From Triticum aestivum (lineage: Eukaryota > Streptophyta > Magnoliopsida > Poales > Poaceae): a DNA stretch of 64,000 bases. The notes under the pieces were generated by a model that had not been told where the DNA came from, did no database searches, and saw nothing but the letters and a program-made list of their open reading frames with translations. Shown here piece by piece: positions 21,532 through 31,620 of this stretch. The position numbers and the translations under genes are program-made. Positions within the stretch are counted from its first letter, which is position 1. Every line of letters starts with the position of its first letter. Where the stretch lies: positions 63,692,494 through 63,756,493 of the forward strand of contig NC_057812.1 in NCBI RefSeq assembly GCF_018294505.1, written 5' to 3'.

Positions 21532-23088
21532 CCGAATTTGCCGGAACTGAAGTTAATCGACATTCCGGCAAACTCAAGGGCCTCTCGGGTGGACAAGGCA
21601 AAAAAGGCCTCCATCACAACATGGAAAATACATTGGCATGTGAAGAGGTGAAACAATATATGCATCTCCAAGCAGTATCATTCAACATTTTGGACAAACC
21701 ACTACAAGCAACATGAGACACTGAAAAAAATTGCTACCAATGAATCTACACTTCTATAAGAAAATAAATCAAAAACTTAGTGTGTCATCATTAGGCAGCC
21801 ACCATTAGTTATTGCACTATGTTAAAGTAGAAATAGAAAAATAGACTGAAAACACTAAAATCAGAAACAAATCCAACTGTACAGGCCAATGCATATAGGA
21901 AAAGTGAGGGGTTGAACTTCATTTTTTTAGGTTTTCTTGGGTGTATGAGGTCTGCTCTAATTTGTTTTGAAAAGTGAACCTGCTGTACTGGCCAATGCAT
22001 ATAGGAAAAGTGAACCTGCTGTACAGGCCAATGCATATAGGAAAATTAAGTCATGGAGAGTTGTTCATGATGTTCCTTGCCTTTTTTTGTCGAACAAACT
22101 TGATGCTTCAATTTTGGGTCTGAACATCAAGGATTACTTTGTACTAGTTTACAGAGACGGGGTAGAACAGTTACTTGTTGCATATATATTGCAATGTTTC
22201 TCCAATTTATCAGCTCTCAGTCATAGTAGTACAATATACTTGGTGTATTTACGGGTCCACTTAGCATGAAGGAGCTTGATCAAATTGAGAATCAAACAGA
22301 AATATCGTCAAGCATATCAGGTCAAAGAAGGCAAAAAACTTGTTACATAAGGTAAGGTTCAACAGCTTCAGAACTTTTTCTGTGATACAAATACTGCTTC
22401 AGTTTAAGAACATGTCTTAGTTTTGAATTCTCTTAGTGAAAACCTACTTCAGAGCATCTAAATGGTGATGTATCCACTGTAGTTAGGATTTAGCTCAACT
22501 TTTAAGAAAAAAATTCTATAGAGTTAGGTTCACTATATATGACAGTGTTGTTAGTGGTTCTGCCTTGCTTATGTCAAAGCCGCATATTTTTGGAGAATAA
22601 GGTATTCCTTGATGAGCTATTTGACCTCAAAAATAAGGTACTGATGGATCAGGAACTTCGTACAATCCTCACCCTAGATAGTATGCTCCTTCTGTTACTA
22701 TTGTTTATTTAATGGCTAACAAAATGAGCTGCAAGAGCAAGAATTGCAGGATCAAACCAAATATCTGAGGAAGAAGAAAGTATCAATTGGATTTGTTGTC
22801 GACGCCAATTCCCTACTGGAGCAGGATGTGCAGCAAGAGATGGAATAAAAGGACTATTCTGCATTGTTTTAACAATCCATCTACTAGCGTGACCATATCC
22901 CTCAATTTTTGCTCATACAACACAAATGCATTTGGTGCATGAATTGAGCCAGTGCACCTGATACGTTCACACTCTACCATAGCCATCCGTCAAAAAATTG
23001 ACAGTTACACCAAGACAGATAAATGGCTCACTAAACACTCCATTCCTAACCTGATATGAGCATACAACGATCGGCCAGTATAAAGTGG
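21532..23088. other. CACTA interior, AT-rich, no gene recognised
   Basis: About 1.5 kb upstream of the second CACTA gene. It contains a 36 bp tandem duplication (GTGAACCTGCTGTACTGGCC at 21974 and its copy at 22010, with a third partial copy near 21883). Otherwise it is AT-rich spacer with no protein-like ORF. Confidence 0.5.
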
Positions 23089-23456
23089 GGCTTTTTGGCT
23101 CCCGGGCTCCATGAAGCCCGAATTTTATTAAAAATTGACCTTCTAAGTTTCAGAAACATCTGAGAATATACATAAGTACTTATAGATGTATACTAGATGT
23201 GTGTAAAATTTCATTATGAAGTAAGTATTCATGTGAGTTGTACAAAAAAAATCATGTACTTCTATAGAGAATAGTACATGTGCTAGAAATACATGATTTT
23301 GTTAGTATTTCCTAGCTTGCACATTTGTGTATTTTACAGCCAAATGGTATAAATCCATAGGTATGTGTGCATTTTTTAGAATTTTTTGAAACCTTAAAAT
23401 TATAACTTTGAAAAATATCAAATTTCAGGCTCCATGTAGCTCGAGCTCCATTAGCA
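23089..23456. mobile_element. MITE-like foldback element inside CACTA
   Basis: The left end TGGCTCCCGGGCTCCATGAA (23096) and right end AGGCTCCATGTAGCTCGAGC (23428 on) are imperfect inverted copies of about 30 bp enclosing about 300 bp of AT-rich sequence. A target-site duplication was not identified, so the class is unassigned. Confidence 0.5.
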
Positions 23457-24197
23457 ATTTCTATGGATAATATTACATACAAATATGACTTCGTTTGGTG
23501 CCTAGTCAACCGTCATGTGGATCTTACATGTCGGCAAGATGTGTCAAGACAATTTAAATTGGGAAGCCTTCCAGAAATGTATATCTACCGGGCAAAAATT
23601 GGAGACAGAAACAAGTCTAGGACAACAAAATTTAGCAACTTCAAATTGACCCATATTCTTTGCAACTTAAGCAACAAAGTTAATTCCAATAAAGGAACTT
23701 GTCTATGAAACTTGTATTAAACTTCTTACATGGAAGGAAATATATGGACTTTTCCAGAAAAATAAATGCATCGTGGACGGTGGTGTGGGGGAGAGGAGGA
23801 GGGGGAGCTCACGGGGGCGGTGCTGTGTATGGGGCGACGAGGTGGGGCGACGAGGTCCGGGTGGTGGTGGTGCGACGAGGTCCGGGAGGCGACGATGTCC
23901 GGGTGGTTGTGGTGCTCCGGCGACGGTGGTGTGGACGGGGAGAGAGGCGCCGAGGAGACGAGGACGACGGGGCGGCGGCATCGGGAGAGGAGAGGGCAGC
24001 GTCACGGCGTTGGGGCGTCGGGGCGGAGACGAGGACGACGGGGCGGCGGCGCGGCGTCGGGGCGGCGTCGAGGCGGCGGGGCAGCGGCGTCGGGAGAGGA
24101 GAGGTGAAGGGGATCGAGGGCGAGGGCGAGGGAGAGAGAGGGGATAGGTTTGGGCCGGGGATAGGAGAGGGGAAGGGGATCGAGGGCGAGGGCACAA
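23457..24197. other. GC-rich block upstream of internal subterminal repeats
   Basis: From about 23770 to 24190 the plus strand is strongly G-rich (GGCGGCG and GAGGGCGAGGG phrases) and all frames are open because of composition. It resembles a GC-rich grass promoter or leader for a minus-strand gene. No true protein signal is seen. Confidence 0.4.
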
Positions 24198-24283
24198 TAC
24201 TAATGGCGCACCACCCCTCAGTGCGCCATAAGTACATCCATACTAATGGCGCACCTCACCCTGGTGCGCCATTAGTATTTTTT
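24198..24283. repeat. Internal copy of CACTA subterminal repeats
   Basis: Two back-to-back hairpin units, ACTAATGGCGCACCACC...GTGCGCCATAAGT and ACTAATGGCGCACCTCACCC...GGTGCGCCATTAGT, lie 5.4 kb from the nearest terminus. This motif is otherwise restricted to the two ends of the element. Confidence 0.85.
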
Positions 24284-24341
24284 TTTATTTCTGCTCGAGC
24301 CAACATGTTATCTTCCACCTGACCTGATCCACACCAAGTTC

Positions 24342-24424
24342 CTTCTACTAGCTTGACTGGTCAGCAGCCAGTTCTCACACCAGGAGGTCCTGGGTTCGAT
24401 TCCCATGCTCCAAAATTTTTTTTT
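24342..24424 (+). ncRNA. tRNA-like pol III unit (A box, B box, T-run)
   Basis: TAGCTTGACTGG (24349-24360) matches the pol III A box in about 10 of 12 positions. GGTTCGATTCC (24392-24402) is a perfect B box. The boxes are 43 bp apart, the normal tRNA spacing, and a run of nine T starts at 24416, a normal pol III terminator. The acceptor stem does not pair and the anticodon arm is poor, so it is not a working tRNA; it could be a tRNA-derived SINE head or a relic. It lies between the internal subterminal repeats and the assembly gap. Confidence 0.6.
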
Positions 24425-24472
24425 ATAAGACAGTAATAATTTTTAAAAAAATATCATCAAAAAGTAATGCCG

Positions 24473-24974
24473 NNNNNNNNNNNNNNNNNNNNNNNNNNNN
24501 NNNNNNNNNNNNNNNNNNNNNNNNNNNNNNNNNNNNNNNNNNNNNNNNNNNNNNNNNNNNNNNNNNNNNNNNNNNNNNNNNNNNNNNNNNNNNNNNNNNN
24601 NNNNNNNNNNNNNNNNNNNNNNNNNNNNNNNNNNNNNNNNNNNNNNNNNNNNNNNNNNNNNNNNNNNNNNNNNNNNNNNNNNNNNNNNNNNNNNNNNNNN
24701 NNNNNNNNNNNNNNNNNNNNNNNNNNNNNNNNNNNNNNNNNNNNNNNNNNNNNNNNNNNNNNNNNNNNNNNNNNNNNNNNNNNNNNNNNNNNNNNNNNNN
24801 NNNNNNNNNNNNNNNNNNNNNNNNNNNNNNNNNNNNNNNNNNNNNNNNNNNNNNNNNNNNNNNNNNNNNNNNNNNNNNNNNNNNNNNNNNNNNNNNNNNN
24901 NNNNNNNNNNNNNNNNNNNNNNNNNNNNNNNNNNNNNNNNNNNNNNNNNNNNNNNNNNNNNNNNNNNNNNNNNN
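24473..24974. other. Assembly gap (502 N)
   Basis: Unknown bases inside the CACTA element between its two large genes. Flanks are AT-rich on the left and GC-rich on the right. Confidence 0.99.
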
Positions 24975-25207
24975 GGTTGAGTAGGGGAATCGAGGGTGCG
25001 GGGGGTCGGTGGCGGCGGCCGGTGGATCGGGGGGTGCTCGGCGGCAAGGGGGGCCGGATCTGGCGAGGTGGGATAGCGATCGAGATGGAGGGGGATTGAG
25101 ATCGAGTGTCCATGGAATTTAAAAATATTCACGATAGTTCAAAAAGTGCCCATGAAATACAATCGAGAAATGAAGGCTACGATTTAAATACAATCGATCT
25201 TAGCTAG
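24975..25207. other. GC-rich remnant and 3' flank of TNP2 gene
   Basis: G-rich up to about 25100 (phrases such as GGGGGTCGGTGGCGGCGG), then AT-rich up to the stop of the TNP2-type gene. It is similar in style to the GC-rich block at 23770-24190. No gene is seen. Confidence 0.35.
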
Positions 25208-26784
25208 CTATCTGTTCACAATCTTCTTGCCCTTCTTTTTTGCAAATGGAGTTCTTCTGTGGAACGGACGTCCTTTAGGTAGGGTGGTCCTGCTTCTTCT
25301 TGTGGTGTATGCTGCTACTTCATCATCGTCGTCATGTTCGGTCCTCGGGTCGCCATACTTGTCGAAGTCTTGCTCATTGGCTACTCCATCCATTCCGATG
25401 ATCTTCCTTTTGCCTCTCCTCACGACAACACGACTGGGCTTTGACGGGTTGGTAATGAAGAAGCATTGGTCCACTTGGGAAGCCAGTACCCATGGCTCAT
25501 TTTTCGCGGTGATGTTTGCGCCCACGGTCTTGGATTTGGCTTCGGGTATAACCATGGTGGTGAAATACCGGTCTTCTTTTAGGACGCTCTTCGCCCATCT
25601 GACACGGAACATCGGGACCTTCTCTCCAGCGTAGCTCAGATCCCAGGTCTCCTCGATCCTTCTGTAGTATCTGTCCTTGTCGTTACCGGTGTAGGATTCC
25701 ATCGTTACCCCGGAGTTCTGATAACCATCGCTCTTCATGTCCTTGGCCTCGGTGTAGAGTGTGTAGCCGTTGATATCGTACGCCTCATAGGTCATCAGGT
25801 TGTGCTCGGCGCCCTGTGACAAGGCGAATATGAGTTGTTCTTCCGCGGAAGAATCCTCATGTAAAGGGTACGACAGAAGCTTCTGCTTGAACCAACGCGT
25901 GAAACATGAGTTGTGCTCTTTGAGTATATCTCCGTCCGTCCTCTGTTGGCCTCGGTCATTGTACGTCTTCTTAATAAAGGTTTTGTGCTCTACCACCCAA
26001 GGATCGACCACGTCTATGTGTTGTAGCGCGACTAGGTTTGCTCTTTCAAAGTCGGCGAGTCGACCCTCGAAGTCGACATGCATTTCGCGACGACCCTCAC
26101 GGTGACCCCATCCAGCGAGCCTGCTGAGGTGCCTGTTGACGGGCAGACCAACGTGGTTCTCGATGCCTAGATAATTCGTGCAGTAGGAGATGCACTCTTC
26201 GGTCAGAAAGCCCCTGGCTATGCTTCCCTCTGGACGTGACATGTTGCGAACGTATCCTTTGATGACACCATTCATCCTTTCAAACGGCATCATGCTGTGC
26301 AGGAACATCGGCCCGAGTTGGATGATATCGTCCATGATATGGACCAGCAGATGCACCATAACGTCGAAGAATGCGGGCGGGAAGTACACCTCAAGCTCTC
26401 ATAGTATCACCACGATCTCTTCCTGTAGCCTTCTGAGTTGCCTCACGCCAACAGACTTCCGAGAGATGACGTCGAAAAAGTTGCATAGGCCAAATAGGGT
26501 TTCACGGACGTGCGTGTCCATGATCCCACCGGATTGCAACTGGAAGTATCTGCGTCATCAGCACGTGACAGTCGTGAGACTTCATCCCGCTGAACTTCTG
26601 CTTCACTGGGTCTAGGTATCTGCTTATCTTCCCCGTGTAATCGTAAGGAAGTTTTACTCCTACGAGGCAGGTGAAAAACTGCTCGATCTCCTCCTGACAT
26701 AGAGTGAAGCACGCGGGAGGGTAGTCACTTCCGGTCTTCTTGGCCTTTTTGCCTTTGCGACGACTTTCCGTGTCCTGCTTCGCC

Positions 26785-26830
<46 letters not shown>

Positions 26831-28795
26831 ATATAGCGTGAAGCTCCTGCCTGATGCCCATTGATTTCAAGTCTGCCCTTGCTTTCGGCCCATCTTTGGT
26901 CCTCTCTGGCATGTTGAGCAGGGTACCAAGCAGACTCTCGCACACGTTCTTCGTGATATGCATGACTTCAAGGCTGTGAGGCACACGGTGGATCTTCCAG
27001 TACGGCAAGTCCCAGAAAACAGACCTCGTTTTCCATACCTTCAGCAGCGGCTCTGGCGCCTTTCGCTTCTTTCCCGGCTCTGGCGCCTTTTGCTTCTTTC
27101 CCGGCAGTGGGCAGTCTTTCCAATTTTTCAACAGCTCGTCTATTTCCTCGCCGCTCCTCGTACGCGGGCGTCCTCGGGGTTTGGTTTCACCATCGAATAG
27201 ATCCTTGCGTTTTCTCCATGGGTCATCATCGCGAAGCCACCTTCGATGTCCCATGAACACGGTTTTCGAAGACCCGAGATCTCTATCTAGCTGGCGATAC
27301 GTTGTGTCATCCATGCACCTAACGCATCCAGAAAATCCGTGGACCACCTGCCCCGCGACATATCCGTAACCGAGATAGTCGTGCACCGTCGTGAGCAGCG
27401 CGGCTCTCATAGGGAAATATTCTTTCTCTGCAGCGTCCCACGTATTGGCTGGCGTTTTCCACTGCGTGTCAAGCTCCTCTTTCAGCAGCCCCAGATACAG
27501 ATTGATGTCGTTCCCTGGTTGTTTCGGTCCTTCAATTAGCATACTCATGTGAATGTACTTCCTCTTCATGCACAACCATGGGGGAAGGTTGTACATCCAC
27601 ACAAACACAGGCCAGGTGCTATGTGTGCTTCTCTGGCTGCCAAACGGATTGACTCCATCGGTGCTCGCGCCCAGCACGATGTTCCTTGGATCGTTCCCAA
27701 ATTCTAGGTCTTCGAAGTTCAACGCTTGCCAGTGGCTCGCATCCTTAGGGTGACTCAGCATCTTGTCTTTTTATCTATCTCCGGATCATTTGCGTCATCT
27801 TCTTGCTTCTTCTCCTCCCTATCCGCGTGCCAACGCAGGAGCTTTGCTACCTTAGGGTCCGCGAAATACCGCTGCAGACGAGGAGTGATCGGAAAGTACC
27901 ACACCACTTTTCGAGGAGCTTTCTTCCTCTTCTTGTATCGAGTGACGCCGCACACCGGACATATGGTAGACTCCGCGTGCTCGTCCCGATAAATGATGCA
28001 ATTGTTCATGCACACATGGTATTTCACGTCCGGTAAATCCAGAGGACACACGATTTTCTTCGCCTCCTCCAAACTGGTCGGGCACTTGTTCCCCTTGGGA
28101 AGACGTTCGTGCCAGAATGACATGTTCTCGTCGAAGCATGCGTCGGTCATTTTGTGTTTTACCTTCATCTCCAGAGCCATGAGCATTACTTTCAGGCGGG
28201 TATCCTCGGGCCTGCATCCTTCATACAATGGAGTAACCGCGTCTAACTCAAGTTGATCCATCTTGGCTTTCTCTCGGGCGGCAGCTCTTGCGTTATCCGT
28301 CTGCTTGAGAAGCAGCTCTTGAATATGAGGGTCCTGCAACCAGCCCATCGATGGTCCAGCGTCGTCTGCTCCTCCGGCATCATCATCTTCATGATCATGC
28401 CCGTCGTCTGCTCCGGCATCTTCCTCATCATCATGTCCTGCATCTTCTACATGATGACTGTGTACAGCATCACCGTCAAGATCATCTCCTAGGGATTCTT
28501 CATCTTCTCGCCCGCCCGATCCGCGGTTGTTGTCTTGCTACCCTTCCTCATTTCTTACCCGCCCCCCATGGACGACTTCGTAGTCATCTTCATCACCTTG
28601 CCACCGATAGCCATCCATGAAACCACGCAAGAGCAGGTGGTCCCGCACCTGCCCGGATTCCGGGTCCGCAATAAGGCTCTTCAGCTTGCATCTTCGACAC
28701 GGACATCTTATCTCCGTCTCGTTCTTTTGAAGCATCTCGGCCTTCATGGACCTCAAAAACCTATTCACAATGCCTTCGGTCATCGTGCGGACCAT
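25208..28795 (-). pseudogene. TNP2-type CACTA transposase (broken)
   Basis: The catalytic transposase gene of the CACTA element. From the ATG at 28795: a transposase-associated zinc-binding domain (CPCRRCKLKS ... LLLRGFMDGYRW), an acidic linker, CPVCGVTRYKK, then the TNP2/Transposase_21 core (STDGVNPFGSQRSTHSTWPV, INLYLGLLKEEL, GFSGCVRCMDDTTYRQL), a Glu/Lys- and Asp-rich insert, GMKSHDCHVLMTQILPVAIR, then DUF4218-like (MPFERMNGVIKGYVRNMSRP) and DUF4216-like parts to the stop at 25208. Damage seen: TAG at 28538-28540, a frameshift near 27760, a frameshift near 26530 and TGA at 26399-26401. Gene length and domain order match the family, so decay is recent to moderate. A (CAT)n run encodes about 15 Asp. 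Confidence 0.9.
26785..26830. repeat. (CAT)n microsatellite within the TNP2 gene
   Basis: About 15 uninterrupted triplets, coding for a poly-Asp run on the minus strand between the transposase core and the C-terminal half. The reading frame is kept. Confidence 0.95.
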
Positions 28796-28844
28796 GGTCA
28801 CCTGCGGGGTAGAGCAAAACGATACTTTAGAACCAAGAAAAAAT

Positions 28845-28935
28845 TTGGCATGACTTTCCCTAAAAATAGGACCAAAATGAATGCTTAATGCCAAAATTCT
28901 CGCCGAAACGGAAATGAATCAACATTCCGGCAAAA
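28845..28935 (-). promoter_or_regulatory. TNP2 upstream segment shared with the second CACTA gene
   Basis: On the plus strand GCATGACTTTCCCTAAAAAT and, further on, AATCAACATTCCGGCAAAAT correspond to GCATGACCTTTGCTGAAAAT (21494 on) and AATCGACATTCCGGCAAACT upstream of the second gene. The two places share about 85 bp by eye. Both lie just upstream of their coding regions on the minus strand, so this may be a common leader or promoter-proximal element. Confidence 0.5.
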
Positions 28936-29270
28936 TATTGGCAACTATCGCATTTCAAATACCGGTACACCTCCAAACACAAACACATATGCAACACCAC
29001 AAACATATGCAACACCACGAACATACATAGATCTAGCTAGGCCATAAAAAGTGCATGGGCACATTGTTGTAGGGAGAACAACATAAATATAGCTTCCCCC
29101 CTTACTTACCTATCAAAACAAGGTAATTTAACCACTTAAATTGAATGAATCTATGGTGGAAATGAGGTGAAAAAGAGGAGGCACCCGAGAGAAGGAGGAG
29201 GTGGAGAGAATGAAGTGGGGAGAAAGTGAGTGTGGGTAGGAGAGGCTGTCCAAAATATCTTGTTGCTGCC
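28936..29270. other. CACTA spacer upstream of TNP2
   Basis: AT-rich with a direct repeat AAACATATGCAACACCAC/GAAC near 28985-29022. It is probably the promoter region of the transposase gene; no clear TATA box was chosen. Confidence 0.4.
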
Positions 29271-29724
29271 CACTTACTAATGGCGCACCAACTCTAAATG
29301 CACCATTAGTAATCCAGGTTACTAATGGTGCACCTTCTGGTGGTGCGCCATTAGTAGTTTTGCAAAAAAACCATACTAATGGCGCACTGTCCCACAGTGC
29401 GCCATTAGTAGTTTTGCAAAAAAGGGAATAAAAAATATAATAAAAAAACAACATTAGTGGCGCACTTTCCGGTAGGTGCGCCATTACTAGTTACAACTAG
29501 TAATGGCGCACTGTGTCTGGATGCGCCATTAGTATGTTTGGACAGGCGCACTAGTTAATTTTTTTTTGATACTAATGGCGCACCCTGGGCCAGGTGCGCC
29601 ATTAGTAGTTTCAACTCTAATGGCGTATCAGAAGGTGGTGTGCCATTAGTATATACTAATGGCGCACCGCTTGTCTGGTGCGCCATTAGTGTCAATCCCA
29701 TCTATATCCCTTTTTCTAGTAGTG
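29271..29724. repeat. Right subterminal repeat array and terminal inverted repeat of CACTA
   Basis: At least six hairpin-forming pairs of ACTAATGGCGCAC and GTGCGCCATTAGT, interspersed with A- or T-runs, end in CCCTTTTTCTAGTAGTG. It mirrors the left end. Confidence 0.88.
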
Positions 29725-29915
29725 TCTGCTCGATTGATCAAAGCGGACTTTTTAGTGGCCCAATCCGCCCGCTTCTTCTTGAAGCTCTCCTTAAGCTGTT
29801 CCATGGCGCTTAAAGCGCTGGCCAATTCCTCTTTTGCTTTGGAGGTCTCAGCCTGTTGGGTTTTCAGGTTTTCTTGGAGATCGGTGACTTGGTTTTCTTT
29901 CGTCTTCAGCTCCGC
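29725..29915 (-). pseudogene. Antisense gene of the Tat element, coiled-coil exon cut by CACTA
   Basis: The exon starts after the acceptor TGCATGCAG| at 29916 and encodes a charged helix (LKTKENQVTDLQENLKTQQA and on, through KEELASALSAMEQLKESF) with heptad-like spacing, a likely coiled coil. It is cut at NRA by the CACTA insertion. The rest of the exon lies at 16385-16470. The phase of this exon start does not fit exactly with the preceding exon I chose, so a small exon or different splice site may be missing. Confidence 0.65.
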
Positions 29916-29992
29916 CTGCATGCATACAGATATATGCTTCAACAAATCGGTATAAGGATTCAAGTAGCAACCACATAACAAGTTATGCACTT

Positions 29993-30275
29993 AGCACTTG
30001 GGGGCTAATGCATATTCGATCTTCATCTTTCAATTGCTTGCAAAGTCCCAAGATCAATACAAGTATTCAACTTGGCACTTGGAGGCTAATGGCTATTTGC
30101 TCGTATATATATTCTGATGCGGCAATCTCAATTACTTAAAGTACCGGTTTAACTACGCTAAGTTGAATTGGCCCTTGGGGGCTACATCGGCAAAAGTTCA
30201 AAGTATTAAGATTTATGTTAGTAAGTCCCGGTTTGAAAGAAGATTACAAACCGGCCCTTGGGGGCTAAGGAGAGT
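29993..30275 (+). repeat. Four dispersed CTTGGGGGCTAA motifs in an intron-like stretch
   Basis: Copies of GCACTTGGGGGCTAATG occur near 29994 and 30074 (with CTTGGAGGCTAATG), then CCCTTGGGGGCTA near 30171 and 30256. They lie between two exons of the antisense gene, in the sense orientation of the retrotransposon, and resemble the polypurine tract before the 3' LTR (CTGGGGCCTAATGTTCGGG). Confidence 0.7.
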
Positions 30276-30322
30276 CAGTAAATATTGAAGCATACAAGCA
30301 AGAAAGAGCGTATGGAAGTTAC

Positions 30323-31539
30323 CTCGTATTTATCAGACTGGCTTCATAGTCACGGCTGGCATACAGCCGGTTCAGGTAGCCGGAATGGATATCTTGGGCG
30401 TTCAGAGCAGCGTAAGTTGCCAGATCAGCATTCCACTTGCCTTTACCAAAGGCAGCAAATTCTTCCTTGGCAGAATGTTTGGACAAAGCAACAGGATTGC
30501 TTGGCTCGGTATGGCCAGCGCCAGTAATGACAACCTCATCCTCCTGAGTATCGCCCGTTTGCACTGGGGCTATTGACTTGTCAATAGGTTTTGCTGGACC
30601 GGTGGATCTCTCAATCCGGATGGAGCCTGTGGGCTGATTGACAGGACCTGAGGCATCAGTAGGTCTCTCTTCAGCAATAAGATCGTCGTCTTGCTGCGGT
30701 GGATCATTGGGTATATCCTCAGGAATAGCCGCTTCAAGATCGGGTGTCTTGCCTGGCTCAAGAATGGCATCTTCTTCGGCCGCTTTGTCCGGGCGGGCCT
30801 TCTTGCTTGGCCTAGGTTTGGCCCTAGAAAGAATAACAAAATAAAATACAGCATATGTTCTAAGGCAATGTGTTGTAAGTATCATAATAAGTATAGCTTA
30901 CCCAAGCACCGTTTTGAGCGGTGGCAGCTGAGTAGCTGATGACTCGCCAGAGGATGAGTGGGAAGTAACCTGGTAATCGGAGTCAGATGGATTAAGAGGT
31001 TGGCGAAAGCGACTCGCTTTAGGACAATCACTGACAAGCAAATTAGAGACCTCTAAACAGCGTTTCCGAACCAGACTGTTCGGTAAACCGGCGGAGGTAA
31101 CTACCTGGCCGCTGTGCCGGGTTGTGCGATGAGCTTCGTGCCGTTGGGTCTTCATAAGAAATTTGGGATCCAAATAAGCAAGAGGATGTGAAAATTTAAA
31201 TTTCCGGTTTGCCTGACGGATTTTTAGCGAAGGCAAAGATTCTGAACCGAAAGAGAGAATAATTACCTCTGCAGCATCAACATGGCTGGCTTCGGCATCA
31301 TCCTGACAAATATCATCATCAATAAGACGCATGAAAAATAAGCCAAGTGAGTCAAGCTCTACCTCAAGGTCCGGGTTATCCACATCATCATCAGGGGCCG
31401 GATTAGAAGATGCAGTAGTTCTTTTCCTGTGGGCAGTCTTCTTTACAACTTTAGTCTTTTGCCGGGTTGCTCTTTCCGGTTTGTCTGGCTTTTTCGGTTT
31501 CTCCTTCGGCAATTTCTTGCTCCAAAACGGATCATTGCC
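30323..31539 (-). pseudogene. Antisense gene of the Tat element, exons 2 and 3
   Basis: Exon 2 runs from an acceptor AATCAG| (31540) to a donor CTTGG|GTAAGC (30902). It is very basic at the start (KEKPKKPDKPERATRQKTKV, likely nuclear localisation), then acidic (DDDVDNPDLEVELDSLG). Exon 3 runs from TTTCTAG| (30824) to ACGAG|GTAACT (30323) and is rich in Pro, Asp and Glu, with FAAFGKGKWNADLATYAALN near its end. Exons 1 to 3 join in phase. Neither exon contains a stop. No domain is recognised here; composition suggests a flexible nuclear linker. Confidence 0.7.
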
Positions 31540-31620
31540 CTGATTACATAGACACTGATATTAAACGATGACCAGATATATCAATAATAGATTCAGCAAA
31601 AGGAAAAATCAAGATCTTAC

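Larger units (their letters stand above)
16474..29724 (-). mobile_element. CACTA (En/Spm) DNA transposon, complete ends, 13.25 kb
   Basis: It begins CACTACTAGGAAAAGG and ends CCCTTTTTCTAGTAGTG, which are inverted copies, and is flanked by the 3 bp duplication TCT (16471-16473 and 29725-29727) expected for CACTA elements. Subterminal arrays of GGCGCAC/GTGCGCC units line both ends. All three genes read on the minus strand: TNP2-type transposase (25.2-28.8 kb), a second multi-exon gene (17.5-21.3 kb) and a small RNase H1-N-like ORF (17.06-17.31 kb). The first two are broken, so the copy is non-autonomous, though its ends look movable by a related transposase. It sits inside an exon of the antisense gene of the Tat element. 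Confidence 0.95.

Noticed and set aside
23699..24322. Plus- and minus-strand ORFs of 140-207 codons
   Set aside because: Gly/Arg or Pro/Ser low-complexity from GC-rich DNA; all frames are open together.
24342..24412. True tRNA gene
   Set aside because: A and B boxes are present but the acceptor and anticodon stems do not pair, so I call it tRNA-like only.
24443..25132. ORFs of 210-229 codons across the gap
   Set aside because: Almost wholly N; no real residues to support a gene.
16474..29724. CRISPR-like array at the subterminal repeats
   Set aside because: The repeated palindromic GGCGCAC units with irregular spacers are CACTA subterminal repeats in a plant genome; no cas genes.
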